The translations under genes were made by a program, and so were the position numbers. The notes under the pieces were generated by a model, which worked only from the letters and a program-made list of their open reading frames with translations, was not told the DNA's origin and did no database searches. From NCBI RefSeq assembly GCF_905220415.1, contig NC_059544.1:6884501-6948500 (forward strand): a DNA stretch of 64,000 nt. The letters are read 5' to 3'. Numbering within the stretch: position 1 is the stretch's first letter; each line of letters starts with the position of its first letter. Below are positions 33,901 to 45,240 of this stretch, one piece after another. The stretch comes from Colias croceus (taxonomy: Eukaryota; Arthropoda; Insecta; Lepidoptera; Pieridae).

Positions 33901-36900
33901 AAGTAAGAAGATTTTGATGTATGAAGTATGTAACATTGTTTGCCAGTCAGAACGGAAAATCGGCTGAGTGAGTTGAGAGGAAACGAATCAGTAATTAAAA
34001 ATGAATAGTGTGTAAGAATTTAAGTGTAATTTATGAATTTATATTGCCAACGCCAAGTAGGTAGAAGAAGTTAAAGACATCTTTTCCAGAACAATAATAT
34101 ATAAAACGTAGAAAATAGAAAAATTAAAAGAAGGACACAATTTTAATGAATATCAAGTAGATTATAGTTTATAGTAGATATTATTAAACATAGAAAATAA
34201 CAATTAAGTATTATAGGTATTTATGTAGACTGTTTCTGAATAACGAGAAAATAAGCTTTCAACTTCTTTTTAAAAGTGTCCCTAGTTTGAGAATTTCGAA
34301 TAGGAGGCGGGATATCATTCCAGCACTTCGTAGCAAGAAATCTAAAACTTCCTCTAAAGGCGGCTGTATTGTATTTAGGCACAGAAAAAATATTTGTGCA
34401 TGACCTACATTCACTCGAGGCTTTGGAGGTCCTCCATAAAAGTTTATCATATAAATAAGAAGGTTTTTTAAATTTAATAACGTCGAAAAGGAGACTGGCA
34501 AAGTAAAGTTTTTGACGGTTTTTCATATTAAGTAGGTTATGCATGTTTAGGTATGGTGAGATATGTGTTCTTGGAGGAATCTGAAAGCAATATCGTGCAC
34601 AAGCATTTTGCACTCTCTGAAGGAGACGATGTGTTCTTTGAAGCAAACAAGGACCATACACTGCCAGTGCATAGTTTAATTTGGACAAGACTAGAGTTTC
34701 ACATAGGCGAATGCGCATATCTACACTTAAAAAATCACGAATTTTGTATAAAACCTTAATACGATAAAAGCAATTTCGAGTAACATTTAAAACATGGGCT
34801 TCAAATTTCAAATTATTGTCCATTTCAATACCAAGGTTGCGCACCTGATTGACACATTCGAGAGGTAAGTTATCGATACAAACTTTGGGTTTCAACTGCG
34901 ATAAACAATTGACCTGTTTTTTGGAACCAACGATCATGAATTTAGATTTTAACGGATTTAACACTAAAGAGTTATTATTAGACCAACATGAAATATTATT
35001 TAAATCCGAATTAAGTTTCGTGATAGTCTCATCAAAATTGTCCCTGCTGATAGGAATGAGAAGTTGTAGGTCATCGGCATATAAGTGAAATTGACAATGT
35101 TTAATTGAGTGTGTAATGTCTGCTGTGTACAATATAAACAGGATAGGCCCTAGAATACTACCTTGAGGTACTCCTCTGGTAACTTTCATAGATTTTGAAA
35201 GTATATGGTTGCCATTAGGATTACGTAAAAGAACTTGTTGAGTACGATTTTCCAAATAGCTTTCAAACCAGTCAATAGTATTCGAGTCAAATCCGTAGTA
35301 CGATAGCTTAGCTAAAAGGAGGGAGATGTTAATACTGTCGAAAGCACGAGAGAAGTCCAAAAGAGTTAGTACAGTTCCAAAGCCTTCCTTAATTACTTCT
35401 CTTAATAAAAAATAGGCTCATGATTCATTTTTTTCAGGATAAAGGCTTGTGTTAATTATTCCTATGATAGAAATTTGTTACTATAAATGAATTTAATATT
35501 GCATGTAGTATGTAGTTCAGTATCTTATATGTTATTATTACTATATGCATGTGTTTATTGACATTAGTTAATTAATATTGAATGTGAAACACATCAAATG
35601 TCTATATTGATGGTTATTTAATATATTTACATGTTCAGGCATTAAATTTACCACCTACGGCAAGAAAGATATCTATCAAACCAAGTGCAACTACTCCTAT
35701 CATGTAAGTTATTGTTTATCTAGTTCATATTTGTGTAAGAGAGATGTTAGAAATGGCTATAAATTGAAATCCAAATTGAATTGTGGGTCAAGTAATAGTA
35801 AATGCAATACAGTGCACCCAGAAATTTTAAACAATAGTCTATTGAAAACAATTTTATTTGACAATCTTTGTTAAAATCGATCACGCGTGATTGAAAAGTT
35901 TACAACCTGCTCTACAACTAGCTTGACGCGCGCTTTTTGAGAATTTTGCTTAGATAGATAGTCATTTAATTTTTTATATATTATTATATATTATATATAT
36001 TTGTTGGTCATTATGAAGTATAATATCCATCGGGGATTCGGGAATTCCACCTTCCTACCTCCACAGCTATACTATTTTCTAAAATATTTCGGACTATAAG
36101 GAGGTCTCTACGCAGTAGATCGTCTATAATCCGACAATCGAATAGGAAGATAGGTACTGCCCTGCAAAATGTTTGTTGGATTACTGTTTCTCCACCATAT
36201 GTATTTTTTAACAGAAAAAAGACCGTCAGTCTTGCAATTGAGAGAGAGAATGACAACGACAATGACAATGATTATTCCATGGATTTTGATACAAATGATT
36301 CCGATAATGCTGATGTATCACAAGATTCTAACAAGGCCATAGATAATGCAGGTAAAGATATGGCAATGCTGCCCCTTGACACATTTTTTTATCATATTAA
36401 TTACATTTTCACTTCTTCTACATATAAATTATGTTATAATAAAAATATATTGTTGTTTAATTTTTAACTTGAAACTGTTTCATCGATTTTAAAAAACCTT
36501 TTAAGTTTTACCATAACAAGACTCGTAATTATTATATGGGTTGATCTGCGATAAAAAATACCAACCCGATTGAAGCTGAGCTAATATTCTAGGAGGTAGC
36601 AACGTTGACAAGTGAGCATTTTAGTATAGTTGGTTCTTTGATATGCTGTTCCTCTTGCTATTTCGGTTACAGTCCGGGCTGTCTGGCTGGCCGCAGTGGT
36701 TGCGTTTATTAATGCGCATCTTATCTGCACAGGAAAATATCCTTAATTTAAAGTCATTTTTTAACGCGTAATTTTTAATCGTTTGCCTTTAGATAGATCC
36801 ATTAGACATACATTTTTTATTGCAAGACGTTTTTTTCGTTGTTAAATAGGTGCCAGACGCAATTTTTATTTCAAAATAATTAAAATATCATCGAAATAAG

Positions 36901-38296
36901 TGAAATTCAAAAGGCAAAAGATTAAAAATTACGCGTTAAAAAATGACTTTAAATTAAGGATATTTTCCTGTGCAGATAAGATGCGCACTAATAAACGCAA
37001 CCACTGCGGCCAGCCAGACAGCCCGGACTCTAACCGAAATAGCAAGAGAAACAGTATATCAAAAACCCAACTATACTAAAATGACTTTTTTTAAACGTTG
37101 CTAGCTCCCGTACTATAACTTATAATTGAATACATTCCTATCGATGTATTATTTTAATGACCAAACTTTTTATTACTGAATATATTATTATTTCTCATTA
37201 TTTAACGTTTTTTCTACTTTAATATTTTCAGTGACATCAACAAATCTCCAATTCACGGTGTCCATACGGGGCTCTCTGCAAGTGATTTTGAACCGATTCA
37301 TGTACAACCTGCAGTCGACACAGAGCTCGGGCGTCAAGCGCTGGCGGTGTATCGACTATCGCAACATTCGGTGTATGGCGTTCCTCGTCACTAAGGGCAA
37401 TGTTGTTTTGAACAGGTATGCTTTTTGAGGGTACTTAGATAAAATAATTAAGGGTTACAGAGCTTCACCAACCGTCAGTGTGTACGTCAGTCGCGCTTGT
37501 CATATGTATGGAAATTCATAAACCGTACAGTGCTAGACCGACCAAACGCACGTATTTTGCTACGCACTGCGTACGAGGACCGTCGGTCGAGCGCGTGCGC
37601 ATGCGTAGCGTCGGTCGACTGACGCACTATGTAAACAATTTGTTTCCATTGGTTTCAAACAAATGAACGCGTTCAGTGATGTACTGACCGGTGCACTGAC
37701 TACGCGCATGCGTGTATCGTCGTAGTGAACATGAACATCGATACAAGGTCTGGTCAGTTTACTGGTACGCAGAGCACTCAATGATACAAACTGACGATCG
37801 GTCAATGCGTATCGTCAGGGCCGATGGTACGCACTGACGGTCGGTGAAGCTCTGTAACCGGCCTAAGAAAATTATATTTTATTAAATGTGTTTCTGGATG
37901 TATAGCACGGGGGTTGCCATAAAAAATTATACATATAAAATAATGATTTTCTAAAATTTCACCAACATGTCTGCTTACCAAATTTTTACCGAACTTTCAT
38001 TGGCAAGGAAACATTCAGAATAACTTTAATAACACTTATTGACTATTACTAACTGGTTGTTGTTTAATTACAAATTTGTTATTTGCAGAGGCAATCCGCA
38101 CTGTCATTCGTTCCACGACAAGAAAATCTTGGCGAAACTGGAAAAGAACGGCGTATATTCAGCTCTTTACGAATTAGAAGCTCACCAACAGAAAGAAAGG
38201 GAAAAACAAATGCAAGAACAGTCGAATCTCACCATGGAATCTCCAAATGATAACGATTTGCCAGAAATGTCGGATAGTTCTAAATCTAATAATTAA
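30973..38296 (+). CDS. BTB/POZ-FLYWCH zinc-finger protein 2 (tandem paralogue)
   Basis: Eight exons (30973-31050, 31121-31261, 31591-31722, 33080-33190, 35639-35703, 36215-36351, 37232-37415, 38089-38296) join in phase to 351 residues. The BTB domain fills residues about 1-117 (LSWDSHKANI, GEFVDMTLAADGH, MALSSPYLKELI, LLLEYIYTGEV). A linker carries a basic patch (NSKKRKSS), a possible nuclear signal, and an acidic Asn/Asp run (ENDNDNDNDY). Residues about 225-292 form a FLYWCH finger (WRCIDYR, a later C, then HCH). The tail is Gln/Glu-rich and probably coiled coil. The 184-nt FLYWCH exon and the 78- and 141-nt BTB exons match those of the gene at 22394, so the pair arose by tandem duplication. 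One extra linker exon (33080) is present. Introns carry a CATGACG-ended element, a LINE, a fold-back element and a MITE. Confidence 0.9.
32070..32797. mobile_element. Non-autonomous DNA element, AATAGGCATGACG ends
   Basis: Short inverted ends of 13 bp (AATAGGCATGACG and CGTCATGCCTATT) lie in intron 3 of BTB gene 2. Internal GTGACGTCAC words occur near both sides. No coding sequence was recognised. Confidence 0.55.
33589..35405 (-). mobile_element. 5'-truncated non-LTR retrotransposon (LINE) in BTB gene 2 intron 4
   Basis: The minus-strand ORF (34221 to about 35405) encodes the C-terminal half of a LINE reverse transcriptase: DFSRAFDSI, VTRGVPQGSILGPILFILY, then the catalytic YADDLQLL. A long thumb/C-terminal region follows (SKLNYALAVYG, FRFLATKCWNDIPPPIR). 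This resembles the CR1/Jockey side of LINEs. The 3' end carries a short tandem repeat (TTCTA units, 33589-33616), as in CR1/L2-type elements, instead of a long poly-A. The endonuclease and first ORF are lost by 5' truncation. The remaining frame is open. Confidence 0.88.
36592..37109. mobile_element. Long fold-back element in BTB gene 2 intron 6
   Basis: Arms of about 180-190 bp are near-perfect reverse complements. The left arm includes GGTTGCGTTTATTAATGCGC-like and TGTGCAGATAAGATGCGC-like words, mirrored on the right, around a loop of about 140 bp. No transposase and no clear target duplication were seen. Confidence 0.85.
37449..37866. mobile_element. MITE, same family as 26821-27032, BTB gene 2 intron 7
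   Basis: The ends GGTTACAGAGCTTCACCAAC and complement match the family at 26821, as does the inner CATATGTATGGAAATTCATA. This copy is about 200 bp longer because of an additional inner block of GACCGTCGGTC-type repeats. It starts about 34 bp after the FLYWCH exon donor; in gene 1 the distance is about 55 bp. Confidence 0.8.
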
Positions 38297-38862
38297 TTAG
38301 TTATAAGAGTTTATAATAAACGTTACTTGTAAATTATTACTTTTTTATTTAATACCCTTATATGAGCTCATAAAAAGGACGGCCGATTTTGCATTTCATT
38401 TCAAGGCTTCGCTTGTGGTACATGTTTACGTTTTCTCTCCATAAGTCCACCGTCGTCGTCGACGTCCTTCAAGGAATATTATAAAAAAAGAATTAACGAA
38501 ATCGGTTCAGCCGTTCTCGAGTTATGCGCTTACCAACACATATTGCGATTCATTTTTTTATATTATAGATTTAATATTGAGTACGTTATTAATTTTTTAT
38601 ACATTTTTTTATATTATAGAGTTCAGAACTATAGGAAACATTAAATAATAAAAAGGTATATTATATATAGCAACGCGCTAGGATCACCTAATCAAACATA
38701 GTTTTCAACTTACAGCGGTAATGAATAAATATGAACTAAAATAACAATGTGAACTAAATTAATAGATTGCTCAGAGTTTACATTGATAAGTTCCGTGTAG
38801 AGCGCGGCTGGTGGAAGACGTATAATTATATTTTTAAATGTTTATATATAGTGAACGTAAAA
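38297..38862. other. Spacer between BTB gene 2 and ACY1
   Basis: A short 3' UTR (AATAAACG near 38316), then a retroelement-like fragment at about 38390-38560 (AAGGCTTCGCTTGTGGTACA, GAAATCGGTTCAGCCGTTCT). AT-rich DNA runs up to the ACY1 start. Confidence 0.45.
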
Positions 38863-41800
38863 ATGTTTAATATAAAAACACTCATTCTCTTGGTATTAAC
38901 ACATTCAGTTTTGTGTAAATCTCTCTTCAGTCATAATAATTCAAATTCACAACATGACTATGAAAAGGACCCAGCTGTGCATAGGTTACGAGAATACATT
39001 CGTATCGACACCAGCAAGAGTAAAAATTATGGTTAGTATTTTACAACAATTTATTACCTAAAATTTTTGATTGCACTATAATTATTTTGACCTTTAGCCT
39101 AAAATCTCGAAACCTTTCTGTCACAATCTTTGTATTACAGGTGGATAATATGTTATCTAACTACTTACATTGTCGCTTTTGGACTAAAAACGTAAGATCT
39201 GAGAGCATTTAATTTTATCGATATTTTAGTGTTTGTTGTTGAAGTAAAACTTCTATATATGCGCATGTAGAGTAAAATTTCAAGGTCACATTAACACCGT
39301 CAGATTGAAGAAGTTTCACTTCTGACACATTGCTCGGCACACACGCTCTTTCTTTAAATTGTAATGTACCTAACTATTGTTTAATTATGTTGTTAAGTAA
39401 ATTGATTAAAAATCATTGAATATTCATGATCGTTTCGTTAAAGTATATATTCTAACTGATAGGTATATTTTGTTTTTGTATTATTCGCCCTTGGCCCTCT
39501 ACCGTTTTATTTTATACGAGCAACAATACATTGATACCTAGGTGAAGATACCTGTATTTAGTCAGTCGATCATAAATACCTAAGTAACTATGTATTTTCC
39601 TTTTTTGGACAAGTAATTTGATTTTTAATTCTTAATTGTATTTGCTAACATCGCGATCGTTTTTATAACAAGTGAGCCTCTATTGATATAATAAATAAGT
39701 AGGTATATTATTAAATAGTCATTGTCTTTAAAATATGAATATCCTTCATAATCAGATAATGTCTTGTCCGATACAGTCAACAACAATATTCGATGCAGTT
39801 ATTTTATTTCATTTTAACTTTTTATCATCATCATGCAGATCTTGATATTTGACCTACCTACTTTCATTTAAAATATAACATAAATACCTAAATCTAAAGT
39901 CTTAGTAGCTAAATATGATATTATCATGAGTGCCTAAGTCATAACAATATAAATAAAAATAATTAAAAGGTGAAGGCATAATACTTAGTGCAAATATAGA
40001 CACATTTCGTTTGTACCTACTGTTGACTGTTGATTTACATATTATAATGAAGTTTACAAAAAATTACTTGAGTTAATAATACAATTTTAGGCTTATCTAT
40101 ATTTATTTATTGTGCGCCATTACTATCTACTTATACATATAATAAATCTGTAGAAGGGTCAATTCTGTACCTACATTGAAAATATTGAAAAAATAAATAG
40201 CATACTAATAAATAAATAGTTACTCGATCGATATCAAACTCAAATACTTATGTGATTAAAAAAATGTTTGTCTGTCTGTATGTCTGTATGTGAAGACATC
40301 ACGTGAAAACTAACGGTTCGATTTCGATGAAACTTGGTATAATAATTATACCTTATTATCCTGGGAGTAAAATAGGATACTTTTTATCTGTAAAAATATG
40401 TAGAAAAAAAATAATCTTAATATTTCAGTTTAATCCATCTAGACGTTGTTCTGTAGAAACGCGAACACACGTTGCGTATTATTATAGGCCTAGCCGTATT
40501 TGGGTCCAATAGATATTTATAAGATATCATTGTCAGAGTTACTCAAAAATATGGAGAAATAAACCATCCACGCGAAGACCGACATCCGCGCGGACGGAGT
40601 CGCGGGCGGAAGCTATAAGTCTTCTAATATTTGCATTACGCATAGTTTTATTTCTCTATCACGGAAATCTTATCCTGAATGAATATTTGTGATAGGTAGT
40701 TCTAGATTATAACAAGACTAGATTTCCGCCCGCGGCTTCGCCCGCGTTTGTAAAGGAAAACCCGCATAACCCGTGGGATTTCCGGGATAAAAACTATCCT
40801 ATGTGTTAAACCAAGTTACCCTCTATATGTGTGCTAAATTTCATTGTAATCGGTTCAATAGTTTTTACGTGAAAGAGTAACAAACATCCATACAAACTTT
40901 CGCATTTATCATATTAGTAGGATGAATACAATAAGATGATTTGTTTAAAACCTAATAATTTGTATCTATGTAAGGATATAATATAAGAATGTCCCATTCA
41001 TTGGTAGATATATTGGGAAATATATAATTGTTATCGAGTGAATTCATCTGAATATTTTTTTTTGTATACCTATATGTAGTTATCTACTTAATTTTAAAGT
41101 TTAATTCAAATGCGATAAAAGCCTTTTTGTAGATCATATAGTAGGTACAGAATGAAATTGTAGTAGATAGCTATCTAAAGTCTTACCCTATATTTAAAAC
41201 TAGCTGTTCCCCGCGGTTTCACCCGCATTGCTCCGCTCCTGTTAGTCTTAAGCTTGATGATATAATATAGCCTATGGCCTTCCTCGATAAATGCGCTATC
41301 TAAGACCGAAATAATTTTTCAAATCGGACCAGCAGTTCCCAAGAGTAGCGCGTTCAAACAAACAAACAAACTCTTCAGCTTTATAATATTATATAGATAG
41401 ATAAAACATTCCTACCTCGGAACACCAGGGCCAGGTAACAGGTTCCAAGTTCGATCATTTAAAACAAGACTTATTTAGCTCTAGCAAATCTATCACAATA
41501 CACAGCAGATACGTTAAATTACTTACCTAATATTAGCTTTAAGGTAAAAATTTTAAGTGAGTTTTATTTTGATAATTTAAAATAAATTATCTTATTAAAT
41601 TATCCATCTATATGAGTTGTTCCTCAAATGGAAGTCCCACTTTATAATGCAAATAAAATGATTTTTACAGAATTAGTGGTAGAGTTTTGGAAAAGATTGG
41701 CTTCAGAAATTGGATTACCAATAGCAATTTATAGACCAGCAAGTTTCCCAGTATGTATCATAACCTGGGTAGGGAAGCGACCGGATTTGCCCAGTATTTT

Positions 41801-44800
41801 ATTAAACACACATTCTGATGTTGTCGACGCTTACGAAGTAAGTAAAGCCCTTACTTTTATTATAGATGTTTAAGGTAAGAGTATAAACACACTATGTGCT
41901 CCTTGCTCCTCCATATGTTATTTTAATGTGAGATACCTAGATTACGTCTATTCATCTTTCTTCATAATGATCAACACATATAGACGTGTTGTATGAATAG
42001 TATAAGGAAACATGTCGTGTAGGTAACATGTTGAATTCACATAAAAAAAAGACGGGTTGCACTCCGGGAGTGCCGGCAGATTGCATAAGTGAAAACTTGA
42101 TTATTAACGTTCAGCATGATTGATATTTTGGAATGGTATCCGTCTTACGCATGGAATATAAGGGCTAAAAAAAATCCGTATTACGCTTTTTCGATCAGGC
42201 CACGTGTAGTCAGGCCGCTAAAGAAGTTTTCACTTCAAAAAACTTAATTACAATGATTTCAGGATCTATGGACCAATCCTCCCTTTGAAGCTGTTATTGT
42301 GGACGGAAATGTGTATGGACGAGGTGCACAAGACACAAAAAGTCTTGCAATTCAACACTTCGAGGCAATTCGTAGACTCAAGTTTAATAATGTTACCTTG
42401 GATAGAACTATTCACATATCTATAATGCCAGGTATAACATATAATTACTATGAAATATCACTGTTGCATAAAATATTTTAAAATAACTACAAAGAAGTTT
42501 CAGTGAAGTCTAAAGAAACATAAATGGTTATTCTAACACTGAATCGAAACGTCTTCATGTAATTATAATCATTTCAGATGAAGAAGTCGGAGGGTTTCGT
42601 GGAATAAAAGAATTTGTTAAAACAGATTTCTTCAAGAGATTAAACGTTGGCTTTGCATTAGATGAAGGACTTACAAATCAAGACAACTTGTTCCTTGCTA
42701 CGTATCAAGATAGACGACCTTGGCGTTAGTGGTGTTTACTGTTTTGTAGTAATTTTTTATTTCAATAATTATTTTGCTGCTAAGTTGTTTTTTTACTTAC
42801 ACCTAGAATGAAAGACGTTGTACCTACTTTCGGTCTTCTACTAAAAATCAAACACAATAGGGTAGGAAATATTGTACATTAGTTCTATTTCAATACATAT
42901 AAATTTTAATAATTACTGTTATAATTGGTAGACGTACAAATATTTCAGAAATCAACATGACTATATATGGTCAAGGAGGCCATGGTTCACAAGTAAAACA
43001 GAACAATGTTATTGAAAAGGTACGTTAACATCAGCATCTTCGCATTTATAATAAAATACCTTACAATATAAAAATTCCCTTATTTAGCTTCAAGGTCTAT
43101 TGAATTCGGTGATGACTTTTCGAAGTGAACAACAAAAAAAAATTACAAGTAGCCCTTTCGATTTGGGAGCATCAACTTCGGTTAATGTTAACATTATTCA
43201 GGTGAGAAAGTGATATCTTACTAAAATAACACATTTGTAGTTAATAAAATAATATAATACCTATGTGTGATAACATTATTACAATGGTTTATAACGTTTT
43301 ATACAATATTTGTACTATCAATTATTTGTTGTTATAATTACTACTTATATTTAATTACAGACCGGCATTGCAACTAACATAATTCCTAATGTAATGACTG
43401 TTGTAATAGATATGAGATTGGCCACCGACGCAAATGTTACTGATATTGACGATATGGTAAATACTTCCACTATATATTTTAATTACTTATCATATACTCA
43501 ATTAATTTTCTATAACATTTGAATAATTAAATTATTCCTGTAAAGAATGATGCTCATCGCGTACTTATTAGATAAGCGTTAATTTTTAAGGCTCCTTATT
43601 ATAGTATGTACTACCTAGTTTCTTTTTATCATAACAATTTTATTATCCCTATCCATAAATATCCCCTTACATTACGCATTCATAAAATCTTATGTATACC
43701 TATAAAATTCCCGTGTCACAATGTTAGTTACCATACTCCTCCAAAACTCATGAAATTTTCTATGCATATCGGGTAAGTCTGAGAATCGGCCAACATCTAT
43801 TTTTCATATGTACCACGGGCGAAGCCTGGGCGGACCGCTAGTAATCATATATTTTTTCGTACTCGACTACTAAACTTTCTGAACCTAAATTAAAATTTGT
43901 GTGTTTTCTTGTTAATAAGGTGAATTCTTGGCGAGAGGCAGCAGGGGCGCTGACCAAAATTGAATACATTCGTCGCGATGAAGTGTCGCCTGCAACTGCT
44001 GTGGATGACTCTAACCCGTATTGGCTCGCCATGCTGGATGCTGCTGAGGAATTGTAATGTATCAACGATACTTTCTTACTCAAATAACAAAATTAAACAT
44101 GTATAAAATTATTAGATTCAGTACAGAAATAGTTTTACCCCCGGTTCGGTTTTAACAAAGAAAAGCCGGCTAGAAACTCTGCAGTAGTTGTTTGTAAATC
44201 AAATTCATTCAAAGTACTTCGCCAAATGAAGCATAACTAGGTATAAAACATTCATTTGTGTAACGTCTTTTTTGCAAAATAAAATTGTAGATATTCTATT
44301 TTGCAAAAAAGATGTCTTGTATAAAAAGTTGTTTAAAAATAGTTAGGTACACAACTTTTAAAAAATTTATTATAAAATTGGTCTCATTCTATTATCAAGC
44401 CGGTGAAGGGTCGACCTATGTTCGGATCTAAGAGTTAAGACCATAACTGAATAACGGCTGAGCCGAGTAGGTACTACAGAACATGTAGACTCTACATAAC
44501 ATTATTAATTATTATAGGTCTGTAAAAGTGTATAAAGGCAGACCTACATAATATATTAATATCGTATTTACAATATGAAATTTTGTTTCAGAAATATAAA
44601 AATTCTGCCTGTCGTCTGTCCAGCTACATCAGACATGCTAGTGCTACGGAAACTTGGCATTCCCGCTCTTGGGTTTGCTCCGAATGTCAACATGGCCATG
44701 CGGTTCCATAACAACGACGAATACATGCCGATCGATACATTCTTAAATGGCATTAATATAATTACAACAATTGTACACAAATTAGGCAACATATCTGGCG

Positions 44801-44805
44801 CGTAG
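38863..44805 (+). CDS. ACY1: Aminoacylase-1 with signal peptide
   Basis: Nine exons (38863-39031, 41671-41837, 42263-42431, 42578-42724, 42949-43019, 43088-43201, 43361-43456, 43920-44053, 44592-44805) join in phase to 426 residues (human about 408). It is a zinc-dependent M20 peptidase-family amidohydrolase that splits N-acyl amino acids. Expected metal and catalytic residues are present: H104 and D106 (THSDVVD), D136 (RGAQDTK), E170/E171 (DEEVGG), E198 (LDEG) and H395 (FHNNDE), plus GQGGHGS for the dimerisation-domain histidine. Residues 1-18 (FNIKTLILLVLTHSVLC) form a signal peptide, so the enzyme is probably secreted, possibly into the gut lumen, where lepidopteran aminoacylases act on fatty acid-amino acid conjugates. 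That role is inferred. I chose the ATG at 38863 because an upstream in-frame ATG would bury the signal peptide. The first two introns carry Helitrons. Confidence 0.93.
39240..39352 (-). repeat. Partial copy of the 5745/11063 repeat family
   Basis: Shares GAGTAAAATTTCAAGGTCAC and GCTCGGCACACACGCTCTT. It lies in ACY1 intron 1. Confidence 0.45.
40131..40615 (+). mobile_element. Non-autonomous Helitron, copy A (ACY1 intron 1)
   Basis: Matches 48877-49357 along most of its length. The 5' end reads TATACATATAATAAATCTGT and the 3' end CGCGGGCGGAAGCTAT, where the CTAG terminus is mutated. A short TGTCTGTATG microsatellite lies inside. No Rep/helicase was seen. Confidence 0.7.
40718..40922 (-). mobile_element. 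Non-autonomous Helitron, reversed (ACY1 intron 1)
   Basis: Read on the minus strand it starts TCCTACTAATATGATAAATG and ends CGCGGGCGGAAATCTAG. This TC...CTAG layout is typical of the short Helitrons abundant in Lepidoptera. Length 205 bp. Confidence 0.65.
41200..41398 (-). mobile_element. Non-autonomous Helitron-like element, reversed (ACY1 intron 1)
   Basis: Begins CTAGCTGTTCCCCGCGGTTT and ends TTTATAATATTATATAGA, again the reversed CTAG...TATAATATTA form. Confidence 0.6.
42035..42235. repeat. Unclassified repeat-like block in ACY1 intron 2
   Basis: It is more GC-rich than the rest of the intron. It has an oligo-A followed by GACGGGTTGCACTCCGGGAG, and an inverted pair around AGTGAAAACTT and AAGTTTTCACT. 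No second copy exists in this window, so repeat status is a guess. Confidence 0.3.
43738..43841 (+). mobile_element. Helitron-like 3' fragment (ACY1 intron 7)
   Basis: Ends CACGGGCGAAGCCTGGGCGG followed by ACCGCTAG. The 5' part is degenerate. Confidence 0.5.
44267..44311. repeat. 15-bp hairpin in ACY1 intron 8
   Basis: CTTTTTTGCAAAATA and its exact complement are separated by 15 bases. Confidence 0.8.
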
Positions 44806-45047
44806 CACTTTCTGTTTTAAGAAGTAGGTAAGGTTCTAATAATTGTAAATGTGGAGGTGGGATTTTTTCGAAATAAATTGGTATCTCAATTAAACAACTC
44901 TTTTATTAATTCGCATTTATAAAAATGAGTCCAATTTACATTTGGAGATAAGTAGGTACCTATATTCTAAAAAGTGGTGTTCAACCGCAAAATAAAGGAT
45001 GAGTTAATTCGAGTGGACAGTGGAAAGTTATTTACTCTTCAGTTGAT

Positions 45048-45240
45048 TTAGATCGTTAAATCAACATCCAGCACTTCGCTGTAATGGATGCCCCTCCTTC
45101 GCGTACGTGCCGCAACATTTTTAAAAGGACTTTTTCGCGAGCCGCCGCTCTTTGTTTGCCAAGCGTCGTTGGATTTGAGAATAGTCACGCTTTTAGCGAA
45201 CAAATGAATTCTCTGGAACAATTGGGATTCACTGAGTAAA
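45048..45240 (-). CDS. Possible terminal exon of an unknown minus-strand gene
   Basis: An acceptor-like GCTAAACAG precedes a frame of 63 residues (LLSESQLFQRIHLFAKS ... HYSEVLDVDLTI) ending in TAA. The composition is varied and non-repetitive, with a basic stretch (ARTRRRG) near the end, and looks more like real protein than other frames nearby. It would converge with ACY1. I could not find its upstream exons or recognise a family. Treat it as a candidate only. Confidence 0.3.
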
